From NCBI RefSeq assembly GCF_019175285.1, contig NC_056527.1, forward strand, positions 112,781,571-112,845,570: 64,000 bases of DNA, read 5' to 3'. Below the pieces are notes generated by a model. That model was not told the origin of the DNA. It was given only the letters and a program-made list of their open reading frames with translations, and searched no databases. This document shows, piece after piece, positions 8,220-20,800 of the stretch. The position numbers and the translations under genes are program-made. The DNA is from Sceloporus undulatus. Lineage: Eukaryota; Chordata; Lepidosauria; Squamata; Phrynosomatidae. Position 1 is the first letter of the stretch, and the number at the start of each line of letters is the position of its first letter.

Positions 8220-11200
8220 ATGTGTTCCCTTGTCTTTGCAGGGTAAGTGTGCTTTGTTTTCCCCCCCATCTAAATTATTATCATTGCTTTAACAAATGAA
8301 GTGCCTGCATTTTAGAACAGAAAATCTAAGAATGTGGCTTTAGTTTAGTGTGTGTACCCTAAAAGTTTGTCCCAACTGCTTGAACTATGGCAGGGGTGGG
8401 TGAAATGTTTGGATGCCCAGATATTTTGGACTTCAGTTTCTATCAGTCCCAGCAACAATGCTAATGGTAAGTGAGGTTATAGGAGATGAAGCCCAAAGCA
8501 TCCAGAAGGTAAAATGTTCCTCATCTCTGAGTGGCAGAAGATAAGGTAAATTTTTGGTAACCTCTGAATGTTTTCCTACTAAATCATCCTTCTGGGCCTT
8601 TCTGAACACTCAGCTGAGGTTTGGTGAAGCTAGCTTCCTCCAGTGTAGGATACTTGAAGTCTGTTGGACTTTATCTCCTATCATCTCCATCCTTCAATGT
8701 TGGTTGGAAGTGCTGAAAATAATCCAATATACATGGACGTTTGGGAGACATGGTCAGTAAGCCACTGTGAAAAGCATGCTGCACCTAATAAAATGTCTGG
8801 TGTATGGGTCTAAATAGCCCAAAAGCACCAGATCCTGTCTGAACTTCATTGCTGAGCAGCGTCAGCCCTAGTTAGTCCTTGGATGGGAGACAGCCAATGA
8901 ATGCCAGGTGCTGTGGGCTATATTTCAAAGGAAGGAACTGGCAAACCACCTCTGAGCATTCCTTGTCTAAAAAAACCCTATGAAATTCATGGGGTTGCCA
9001 TAAGTTGACAAGCAATATGAAGACTCACAAACACAGTCTTCCAGAACTCTTTATTATGAAATGGGCTCTGGCTGTGTTGAGTTATGGCCAAATCTTTCCC
9101 ACAACTATGTGTATTGCAGGGCACACAAGAGAAAACTACAGCAAATTGTTGCAACATCAACAACTACTGGTTCTTGGAGGTTCAGTTCCATTTCTCCCTT
9201 CACTGTTTTTTATGGGTCTTTTTCTCCACTCAAAAGATAGTAATCATCATAAATGGGGCTGGCCCTACCATTAAGTAGAAAGAAGCAGCTGCCTCAGGCA
9301 GCAGACTTTGGAGAGTTGTGAAAGGGCAGCAAACCTCCAGTTATGTCCTTTGTTGTTATTGTATGTTTATGCAATGCCATGATGCCGTTTTATATTTTAG
9401 GGGGTAGAAAACATTATTTATTTTAAATCATACCAATTTCAATAGGTATGTTCTAATTATAATGATCTCTGGATCCAGGCAATTCAATTTCTCCCCTTCC
9501 CCACTCCATCAAAAAATTTCAATTCCCCTCCTTTTATCTTCACAACAACCCTACAAGGTACTGTAAGTTAAACCTAGAGGCAATTGCCTTGGGCTAGTCA
9601 TTTAGTAACTGCTGTGGTTACCAAGTAGGAATTTAAATCTGAATTTCCCTATGCAGATCATCATATGTGCCAGAAGATGGCAAAGTAGGTCCTCTGGAAG
9701 TTGTTGGGTTGTTGGATCTCATCAGTCCCACTCAGTATAGTTTTTGTTATTGTTGTTGTTGAGGAATTATGGGAACTGCAGTGCAACATTTGGAAGAAGG
9801 TATTTTGCCCATTCCTGATACGTATTAATACAAGGCTCATTCTCCTATCCAGCTGAAGTGGCACAAACCCACAAAAATAGAGATAGTATCACAAGACCTT
9901 CCAAGAACTTCCAACCAAAACATAAAAATTAGGGGATCTTTAAAAAAAAAAGCCAGCCTTATGAGGATCCAATATGTGCAGTGGTCAAAGAATCAGGGCT
10001 GACCAAAGACAAAATCAACTTTGTGTGAATGTATGTACCTTCGACTATATGTTCACTATACATTTCATAAGGTTTTATTAGGCAAGGAGTATTCAGAAGT
10101 AGTTTGGCATTACCATCCTCTGAAATATAGCCTACAGCACTTGGAGGTCCTCCATCTAAGTACTACTAGCCAGGGCTGATTCCGCTTAGCTTCCAAGATC
10201 AGACAAGTGCCTTCAGGGTATTTAGGCCTTAACATAGCAAATTATTATGGATTTATTTTGGTCCTATGTTGGTACTGCCAAGGAAGGAAAAGGTGCTTGT
10301 GGGATTATTTATTTATTGCATTCCCATTAACTTTCTGCTCTGTCTTCTCCATACAGCTTAGCCTTGCTGGTTGTGCTTCTGTCATGGGAGGTGGCATCAA
10401 TACCCTTTCCCACAGGTGAGCATTTTTTCAGGGGACTTTATACTGGGAATAAGGAATGAAACAGTGGGTATCTACCCTTCCTGGTCCCCATCTCTAGGCA
10501 TATTTGCATAGCATGGGTGTGAGCTATGTCAGAGCCACAGGTAGACTTGATCAAGTTTCAAACCAGTTTTGTTACCTCTAGCAAGATTAGCGTATGGAGC
10601 CAAGGTGGACAATTGTTGGAAGCTGGAGGCCTGCATTGCCCAGAGACCTTGAAAAGTTGCATCACCACAAATACAAGCCCCCAGAATGTTCCTAAACATC
10701 CTCTAGTGTTTGAGGGGGATGTTTTGCCATGTTTTTCAGCCCCTCTGAACCAAGAGCATTTAGGATTGTCAGCCAGAGTGCTCCTGTACCTCCCCAAACC
10801 ACAGCATTCCAGCGGATGGAACTATGGCAGTTAAAGTTGAAGAATAGCAAGGGTTAAAAAGCACTTGAACTCTCTGTTTGGGTCTTTTCCTTTTCTGAAA
10901 GGTGTTACACAGACCGAATGTCGAGGCCGTTACTTCTGGATATGGATCGACAAAACTGCCTTGGGCCAGAACACATGGACTTACAGTGTCTTCAGTAAGT
11001 ATGACAGTCTCCTTTGAAAGGAAAGGGAAGGTTTTTAGGGTGCATGGAGGGTGGGTCTAATTTTTCAGTAGCATGAGAAAACTAATAATTGCAGGCTCAG
11101 AGGCACTCCGACTTGTTCCTGAGCTCATTAGTGGCACAAGAAAAAAACTAAGAAACATGATCTTCAGCTGCTGGAGTGAGGCCCATTATAAAGTTGTTGT

Positions 11201-11768
11201 TGGGAATAGTAGCAGCAGTGCATTTAAAAGCCAACCTTGCTCCCTAGAACTTATGATGGTGTAGTGTGGTGCATTGGTTTGAGTGTTGGACTACAATTCT
11301 AGAAGACCAACTCAGCCATGGAAATCCATTGAGTGACATTAGCAAGTCACACTCTCTCAGTCCCAGAGGAAGGCAGTGGCAGACACCCTCAGAACAAATC
11401 CTGGCAAAAACAAACACATGATAGGGTTGCCAAAAGTTGGAAATGATTTGAAGTTAGACAACAATGACAGCAAACCTCTGGAGTGAGCAAAATGTGATCC
11501 TTTTAATGATATTGAACTGCAACTCGTGGATGTAACTAGTCTGTACCCGATACATGATACTAATGCTATTGGATTTCTGCAATGGAAACCACCCTAGATC
11601 AAGGGCTTTTTTTTTCAAGGAAAGTTGAGGGTGGTCTGTGTACATATAGTACCTTCATGTTTTGTGTTGACTTATTGTGATCATGAATTTCATAGGGCTT
11701 TCTTAGGCAAGGACTCTCAGAAATGGTTTGTCGTTGCCTTCCTTTGAATCATAGCCTAAAGCACCTGG

Positions 11769-11802
<34 letters not shown>

Positions 11803-14800
11803 TTTTTATTTTTATCCCGCCCTTCCAGTGATCAGGGCGGCTAACAACAGGAGTTAAAATACATAAAAATACAGAGAAAAATTAAAAACCATTACATAAT
11901 AACATATAAAAAACTAAAAAGCCCCTATAGCCCAACCTCATGGCCACGGAAGAGGAGGGAGGCCCACAGGATATTTATTCGGGGAATGCCTGCTGGAATA
12001 GGAAGGTTTTGAGATCCTTCCTAAATTGGGCCAGGGTGGTAGATGAGCGGAGCTCAGTGGGCAGCTTATTCCAAAGGGCTGGGGCAGCCATGGAAAAAGT
12101 CCTCCGCGAAGTGGAGACTAATCTGGCCCCAGGCACCTTCAGTAGTTGCTGCCCAGACGTTCTGAGGGTGCGAGGCGGAATGTACGGGGAGAGGCGGTCC
12201 GTTAGGTATCCTGGGCCCAAGCCATTTAGGGCTTTATAGGTAATAACCAACGCCTTATATTGAGCTCGGAAGCGGATGGGCAGCCAATGGAGGTCCCTAA
12301 GACAGGGAGGGCAGATTGGGGGGACAGACAACACTGGGTTAGCATGTGTATATGTCTCATCTCTTTCCCCATAGAATTAACCAAGGTTCAGGTAACCTAC
12401 CTGCCATTTGTTTTCTATAGATGAGCTTGGACAACGCATTCCTGTGACAGAGCATGTGGCTGCCCAGTGTGGCTTCACCAGAACCACTGACTTGTATGGC
12501 AATCCTGAGATCAGAGTGTCATTCTTGGGCTGTTCAGTTCACAACTTGGTAAGATGAGCTTCACCCAGTTCCATGGGTGGGCCTTTTAAAGTTTTTAGTA
12601 GTGGAAAAAATACAGGTACTTCTCAAGTCTGTGTTATCAGCTCTCCAAGGAGATCCAATGCAAAGCACATATCAATACTGATCCATAGGAACAAAGCAAT
12701 TTTCACTGTTTTCAGTTAATCAGAGGTCTTTTGTCAAGCTGTTGAGGCTTAATTGCTCCTTTAAGATTTGAGCCACCTATTCTCAAACCATTTCATTCCC
12801 TGGATTGGCACTAAAAAGGCCACATCACTAGTAACCTGTCAATCTGACACTTTATTGACAGGCCAAAAGTACTAAAACCTTAGTATCGCCATCACTTGCC
12901 AGCAAGACAATACAGGCGAAATAAAACAAAAACTACCAGCAAACAATTCCAGGCAAAAGGAAGAAGCAGCAGTAGTCTATTTTATATATGTTTTATAAGA
13001 AATCAGTACCCAGCTCAAATAATTAACCATATATTAAGCGTCACTCAACTCACCAATGCACAGGTTGTTATATACAAGAAGAATGAAGCATTGCTCAATA
13101 TAAAACTACACAGTTTTACAGAAATATTATACAATGGTATAGGAAAAAATACAGAAAAGGTATGCTCAGATTTCAGTAATACTCTGAAGCCTGAAAGAAG
13201 CCTGAACAAATCAAATTTATTCCTGGAATCTGATCATGCTTCCTCTGTATTTTTTCCTATTCCATTGTATAATCTGTTTCCAGTGAGAGGTGTAGTAAAC
13301 AAACTTTATACTAACATATAACAATAGTCTATAATTTTAAATCCCAGCACCTTATTTGTGTGAGGTGATTCTTTTTTTTTCTGTTGTGTTTTAGTTGTTG
13401 TCTTATCAGAAATTAGCTTCCCACCAGGGTTTGTAGCTTTAAAACATAAAAACAGATTTTCATGGTGTTATGGCACATTGGACTCCAAGTCCCAGTAGTC
13501 CTAGCCAACAGAGCCAATGGTGAGAAATGCTAAGAGTTGCAGAGAAGCAACACAGTTCCCAGCCCTGCCTTATTTGTTTGTTTCTTGTCCCCACGAAGTG
13601 CCCTTAATATGAATGAGGCTGAATCTCTAAAATGGGCCAACGTATAATTTTCTTTTTGTCCAGTTTGACCAGGATTTCAGCCTCCGGCTCCAAGTGGAAG
13701 TGACCAGCCCAGCCAATGTGACTGCTGCATACGATGTCTCAATGAAATGCCGTGTTGATGCTCCATGGAGCCCTCGTGAGATTGTCTGTGAGGAAAATTA
13801 CATGGAGGTGAGTGGAGCAGAGAAGGAAACCACACGCATACTCTCCAACTCAGGAGTAATCCTGCTTGATCCTCTGTCATCCCACTTTTTCAGTTGCTTT
13901 AAAAATGTTCCAGTTTCTCTCTCCTTTTCCCACTTTCCCCCTTCATCCTCAGTTTACTTCAGTTGCTGCAAGCCGAGTCCAATGTGCAAAAGTAGTTTGC
14001 ACCCACATAACTTTGCATGAGGGAGAGGAGAGAATGGAATCTTGCCCTTCCCAATAGAGTCAGGCATAAACAAACTGCTGCAGCCTCTCTTAGCTTGTGC
14101 GCACTTCTTCATTAATGACTTTTGCCATCTTCATCGCATTCTGATGTTGCTTGGGCACATATGTCCTAGTTTTTATCTGTGAAATGTTGAAGGGTATGTA
14201 TATGTTTTGTACACAAAAACAAGCAGATGTTCTAGCACTGCAGCTCCCACCATTCCCCATCCTTGGTTATAATAATTCAAGGGTTGCTAGGAGTTGGAAG
14301 TAACATCTGGTTTGCATACTTCCTCCCAGATCTAGAGGAAAACAGCCCACTCCACCTCTCCCTAGAAGCTAACTATCCCTATTCTAAGTCTCTGAAAGTC
14401 CCACTTCATTAAATGTGGCAGTCAAAGTAAATACTTGTAGGGGGACAAATTCTCAGCCATCTTGACTGTGGGGATGGGTTGTTCTTACAGGTTTCTGTCC
14501 GACGTGCCGTCCCAGGAGTAGCAAGTGAGGCACTGAATGAAGACTGGGTTGCAGTGTGGCCTTTGGTAAGGACTACAAAGTGGGGTGGGATCTGGTCTCT
14601 ATAGTCTTTTTTAAAAATACCTTTTAAAGGGAAGGAAGAGGCCTTTCGCCCACTAAACAGAAAAATTCATTCTTATCTCTGTTCAGCGACTGAAGATAAA
14701 AGTACCGTAAAGCCATTTCAAGTTTTAGCTGCTTTGTTGTTATGCTTGTATGTTAAGCTACTTGCCTTTAAATAATTTTTGACCTATGGAAACTCCTATC

Positions 14801-17800
14801 AGGGAGTTTTTCTTGGCAAGATTTGTTCAGATGGCATTTGCCTTTCTGAGGATGAGAGAAGATGACTTGCCCAAGGTCACCCAATGGATTTCCATGGCTG
14901 AGCAGGGGTTCAAGCCTTGCTCTCCAGTGTTGTAGTCCAGTGCTCAAGCCACTGCACCACAAAAGAAGTCATGCCCTCTCTGAGGCTCGAACTCAGGACC
15001 TTCAGATTATGAGACTGACGCGCTGCCTACTGCGCTAAGAAGGCACTTACTGTGCTATTTTTCTCTTTGAACATCTAAAGGATTCAGCTTTAAATATTTT
15101 GCTCTTAAGATATCAATAGATATTTAAAAGATTAGGGTATTTACATTTATCCTACTAGAAAGGCCCCTTCCCCACCACCACTCCCTTTGTGTCGTGTCTT
15201 TTTAGATTGTAAGCCTGAGGGCAGGGAACCATCCAATTAAAAAGATTGTATGTACAGCGCTGTGTAAATTTACAGCGCTTTATAAATAAAGGTTGATAAT
15301 AATAATAATAATAATAATTTTAAAACGCCTTCAAGTTACTCTTTGTTGTTTAGAGATATCAGGGTTTACTTGCTTAATGCACTGAAAACCTATCTTGGGC
15401 AAGGCCTATCTGGCCAGTATATGTAGGCTGCTCTTCTCTGCTTTACTCTATTCAGGCTCCTCTGTGGTAGTTTGGGCAGCAGAACTGATTCATTCACTTT
15501 TATACAGTTCTTTGAGTGGGGCTCTTAACACAGTCCTGCAGCAGTTTCTCATTGCCAAGGAAAGTGAGGGAGGAGAGATTGTGCTTAAAGGGGTACTGCT
15601 CTGATAATTTGATTGACTCATAATTCAATATACTATCTGGTCCCTGTCCAAAAGATGCAAGGCTGAGATAGAAATAGTGACATCTTAGTGGACTCTTCTA
15701 CTCGTTCTCATGCCGGTATGTCTTTTCCAGGCGCAGGGCGCTGTGAACCAGGTGTGGCAAGTGGTCTTCCATTTCCAGAATGGCTCCCTGCAGAACATGA
15801 TGGCCACTCAGGCCCATGCCCTGGGCTATGGGGTCAACACTACAGCCACCCGGGTCCTCTTCCGCACTCCCTATGGCACCCAGCAGACTGAAGTCACCAT
15901 GGTAAGGAGTGGGAAGGATTGGTGGCTGCAAAAAAGCCTTCCAGCCATGGGCATTGCATTGCAACTTAATCTACTTTTAAAAATTAACTGTAGATCTACA
16001 CAGAAAACCTTCAGAAGGCTGTTTACAATGCATCCTGCTATGCCACTTGCTACTGCCAATGCATGTTGCTGCCTCTGAGGTCACTACAAGGCACTAGCAT
16101 GTGAGTACCATGTTTTTGACATCAGAGGAACAAACCATGGTGGCAGGTGGCACAGCAGGATGCATGTGTGAAGAGACACCAGTGTTGCTCCAGAGTGCCT
16201 AGGTAAAGAGGAACTGGGACAAGTTTGGGACCAGAATACTGCAGGCTGCTCCTGGACTATTCTGGCCAGTGTAAACCCGCCTTTGGTCTCCTGATATTTT
16301 ATGGTGCTTTGGACAGACTTTTTAAAAAGTATTCATTAGTTGAATATATACCCCACCTTTTTTTCAATGGAGCATGGCTTTGCTCCTTCCCACTTTATAT
16401 TTCTAAAAAATACCTTGTGAGGCAGGACAGGCTAAGAGAAAGTTCCTGGAAATGGCATCCTAGCCATTAGCTTTCTTCATCTAGAGACCAGCTTGATCAT
16501 GACCTCAACATCTCACTAGAGCATCTAATCCTATGTCCTTGCGGTTGCTTTCTCTGCAGGTACATGGCCTGGAAGTGGAGGTGGCACGAGCCACTGTCTT
16601 CTACAAACAGGCTTGGATGATCCTGATGGTGGATACTGCAGTGGCCTGTCCCATCAGTGAGTCTCTGGTTCCTGAATATTTTTCTCCAACATTTAACATG
16701 GGTGGTCAATTAAAGTCAGACTGGGAGCCAAGAGAGCCAGTGTGGTGCCATACTCTCTCAGCCTCAAAGGAAGGCAAAGGCAAACCCCTCTGAACCAATC
16801 TTGCCAAGAACCCCCCATGATAGGTTAAATGGATACAAACAAAAAGTTATTGATGTGATGTCATTTAAAAAATACTACATTTTGAGATGTTTAATTAGTA
16901 ATGTTTACTCATTACTTTAGAAACAGATAGTGTGAATTAATTTTTAATTTTCAACGGTATTTTTTCAAGTTAGAAACATAATTTAAAAAACAATAGATTA
17001 GCAACCTGTTACAAATGCATTGCTTTTAAAATAATGATCATAGACAATGTATTACTTTTGGAAAGTAATGACTAACAACCAGTTATCATTATAGATACCA
17101 AAATGAGAATCATCCAGCCCATAGTATTTCTGATTTCTATGATTTCTAGGTTGTGAAAGCTAGACAGTGAAGAAAACTGACAAGAAAAGAATCAGCTAAT
17201 TCCATACCATGAAACAGTATAATTAATTAGAAGAGGTTATAATGCTCAGCAAAGTGAAAGATAGTAGGAAAGTCACATTGCAGGTAGATAGTCTCAATAA
17301 AAAAATCACAGGCCTGAGGTTGCAGGACATGTTGCTGTTTTTTTTTAAAAAAAAAAGCCCCATGTTTTCATACCAGTACAGTATATTCTTGTGTGAGTTC
17401 AGTTGCATTATACACACACACACACACACACACAGCAGTGCAGATAACATCCTAGGTTTCTGTCTTTTGCAGACTCTCCAGTTTTCACACCCACCACTCT
17501 CAGTTGGGTGACCCCACGGATCATGCCTTCGCTGGTAGGGTTCCCGCATCTCTTTCGGGATGAAACCATCGAGATGGGCTTGGATGGGCGTTTGATTGAC
17601 AGGGCCACCATGGCAAGGAATGGATACACCTTTCTGACTGACAGGACAGACTTCATCAGCATCACAGTCCCCATTGGAGCTGTTGGGGGGGTCACAGAGG
17701 TCAGTATCTAGTAGGGTTGCTAGTTGTGGTGCCTAGCTGAGCTAGGATGGCAGTTTCCACATTGGTGGTATGGTGACTCTGCTCCATGTTTTAATTCTTC

Positions 17801-20800
17801 AAATTAATTTTGAAGAATTGGAGTACTCTGTTAGTGACCAGACATATGGATTAGACTGCCTGGCCTAAGATGTTTTACTCCCTCACTGCTTGGGGCCAGT
17901 GCGGAGATGGTGTCCCTTTCCTCTCTCTCAGTACAGAAGCCAGTTAGATTGGAGATTGAATCTGTGTTTGATAATGGAATGGTATCCACCAACACACCTT
18001 GAGACATCTGGTGCAAAGCAGACTGTGTGACATATGGCAACACAGTCCTTCTACAGTCCTGCCTACTGAGGGCAGTTTCTGGCATTTTTTGTCCTGCAAT
18101 ATCTACTCCTTGTGTTAGTGGCCACATTTCACCAAATTGTACAGCTGGCCCTATACAATTGTTCAAGGGGGAGGTTATAGGAGGGCTTGTAGTTCAGTAG
18201 TAGAGCCATGCTTTGCATGCAAAAGGTCCTAGATTCAATCCCAGGCATCTCCAGGTATAGGGCTCAGAAAATTCCTTCCCCAAGCCCATGGAGAATCAGG
18301 CCTCAATCCATTTTGTGACTCCCAACTGGAGTTTGGCCCATTGAATCAATGGAACACAATTATGGCCACAACCATCTTGACTGTCAAGGCAGAGACTGGA
18401 GCTCTAGCAGGTAGAAACAAGAGACTTCAATTGGCTGGAGGTCCAGAGTGATGCTCTTTCTAGTCCAATGGTTTCAGTGCCCCTGGAACATCCTCACTGA
18501 ATAGCTGTCCATCCTTTTGGGCAGTAGTTCCCAAACTTTGGTCCTCCAGATATTTTGGTCTTCAGCTCTCCAAATTCCTGATTGTTGACCAAGCTGGTTG
18601 GGGCTTCTGGAAGTTGAAGTTCAAAATACCTGGAGGACCAAAGTTTATACATGCTGTAGGGGATGCACATACAAAAACCTGGGGTAGTGAGGACCTTGCT
18701 GCTAACTGTTTAGTTCATAAGGTGCTGAACCTGCCTCAATTTCACCACAACATTCAGAATGCATTTCTCATTTTTCCTCCCTTTTGCTCCCAGAGTGATG
18801 TGATGGACAACCATTATGGCACAACATACAGCATCAAGCTCTTGTTGGACCGTAAATGGCAAGGAGATGAGAGTGACCGAACTCGCCATCGCAGCCTGAA
18901 GGCCATTCGCACACTCTTTGCCCCTCAGAAGCCAGTGTTGATCAACAGTAAGCTTCACAACTTGCCCCCAGAACAGAACTCACACCATCCTCTCTGCTAT
19001 GAAGAGATCACTCCAGTTATGCAATACGAACTCCATATTTTAATTCCAGAAAACTGAATGTTGATGTAGTTTTCTGCCTTGGTCCACTTCTATTCTTTCC
19101 TCTTTCTTTTTCTGGTGGTGAGTTGACTTTTACTACTTGACTATCAGAAGAATTAAAATGTTCAAAGGTTATATATTCCATTGTCCACCATACTCTGGTT
19201 ATCTTCCCCTTTCCCTTTGCTCTCCTCCTTCTCACTCTGACACCACTTACTTCTTGTAAATCTTGTCTTCCTCCAACCTGATGCTCTGTCTCTTTCCCTC
19301 CCTTCTCTTCATCTATCTTCCTCGTCCTCCACTCTCTTGTTCTTTCAACCTTTCCTTCTGCTCCATCTTAAAGGCAGTGATGCACTCTCTCTTTCTGCAT
19401 TGCAAAATGTTACACAAACTATAATTTTTTGTGGGTTTGGGGGGGCTATGTGGCCATGTTCTAGAAGAGTTTATGCCTGACATTTTGCCAGCATCTGTGG
19501 TTGGCATCTTCAGACTGTTCATTCCTACTCAAACATGGATGTGTCTGCCTTGCAATAAGGTACTGAATATCGGTCTCTGTCTTCCAGACACAATCCCAGA
19601 GAAGGGCTATTTTGATGTCAGCCTTGGCAACTTCCTCCCTGATGTGGAGCTGACCACCATTGGCATCGGTGGCATGCCCTTAACACCTGAGCTGCTCAAG
19701 CCGCGTGGCTGCCATCTGAATGAAGTGGCCAACCCTAACAAGACCAGGGTTTTAACGCTTCAGGTCCCGTTCACTGATCCTCTGGTAGAACAGAAGGTGA
19801 GAGTGAGAATCGCAGCAAGTTTTTAAAGGACTGGTAAACAAGGAATTACAAATAAGATTTGTTGCCTGTAAAATGGGTTACGTTCTGGATAACAAGGATG
19901 TAATTAAGTTACATGTTAAAGCAATGTACCAAGTAAGCACAATGTTACATTACTGGTGTAAGAAGTAAGGAGTAGAAGTTGTTATTTTCAAAAGTTACTC
20001 TCAAGGGGCCATTTTTGGAGGCATTTTGACAAGATGTTTTCAAGTCTGAAGCCATTTTCTTACCAATCCATTTTCTTATCAATCATTTTCTTTCCCAAAA
20101 AGTAACAGAAAGGAACAGAGTGCAACAAGTAATATAATGATTCAACTGCCACCACTATTTAATGAGTAACAGGAGTTAATTACTTGCTAAAGGCATTAGA
20201 TCCTATCTGATCTTGGAAGCTATGTAGGATCAGTCCTGGCTAGTACTTGTGATGAGAGACTGCCACGGATTACCAGATAGGTGCTATAGGCTATATTGCA
20301 GAGGAAGGAACTGGCAAAAACCACCTCTGAGAATTCCTTGCTTAAAAAACCCTAGGAAATTAATTGGGCCAACATTAGCTGACAGGCAACCTGAGGGCGT
20401 GTACACACACACACATGCATATACACACACACGATAATGAGTAACAGATCAAATTATTTCTGAAAAGTAACTTTCCAAGCTCTGGGATTTGGGGGATGAC
20501 TTCTGCACAGGCACCGCTGAGGGTCCCACCTTTCGCAGTCTATAACCCATCACCAGCCCTCATTGCTTCACAGTAGAATTTGAATAGGTAGAAATGTGGC
20601 CAGCCTGTGATCTATGGCCTTGTTTGCCCTTTGGCCTGAGTTCATATGGTCCTCAGACTAATCCCAAATCTTCTGTGTGTGATAATAATCCCACGTAGGG
20701 TTGTATCTGCTAGACGTGGATTGGAAAGAGAGCTCAGGTACCAAAAGGTCCTGCTTTCTATTTCTCTTTTCTTTATTACTAGTAATGGTTTTACATTGTT

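Larger units (their letters stand above)
8220..10415 (+). other. ZPAX: ZPAX exons 1-2: signal peptide
   Basis: The reading frame that matches exon 3 gives MCSLVFAGLALLVVLLS then WEVAS, a textbook signal peptide (hydrophobic core, small residues before the cut). This fixes the start at 8220 rather than the upstream ATG at 8177, which is in another frame. Exon 1 codes only 7.7 codons and is followed by a 2.1-kb intron holding a 5S-type SINE and a reversed 5S-type SINE. Confidence 0.75.

Noticed and set aside
8815-8935. Possible 5S rRNA gene
   Set aside because: The 5S part is diverged and fused to a Bov-B-like tail; it repeats at many places as a SINE.
11975-12334. A 119-codon minus-strand frame that looks conserved
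   Set aside because: It is the C-terminal end of an L2-type LINE protein with the LINE 3' UTR after it, not a host gene.
18184-18252. Possible fifth tRNA (Ala-like)
   Set aside because: Several stem pairs are lost, no T-run follows, and a SINE body continues downstream.
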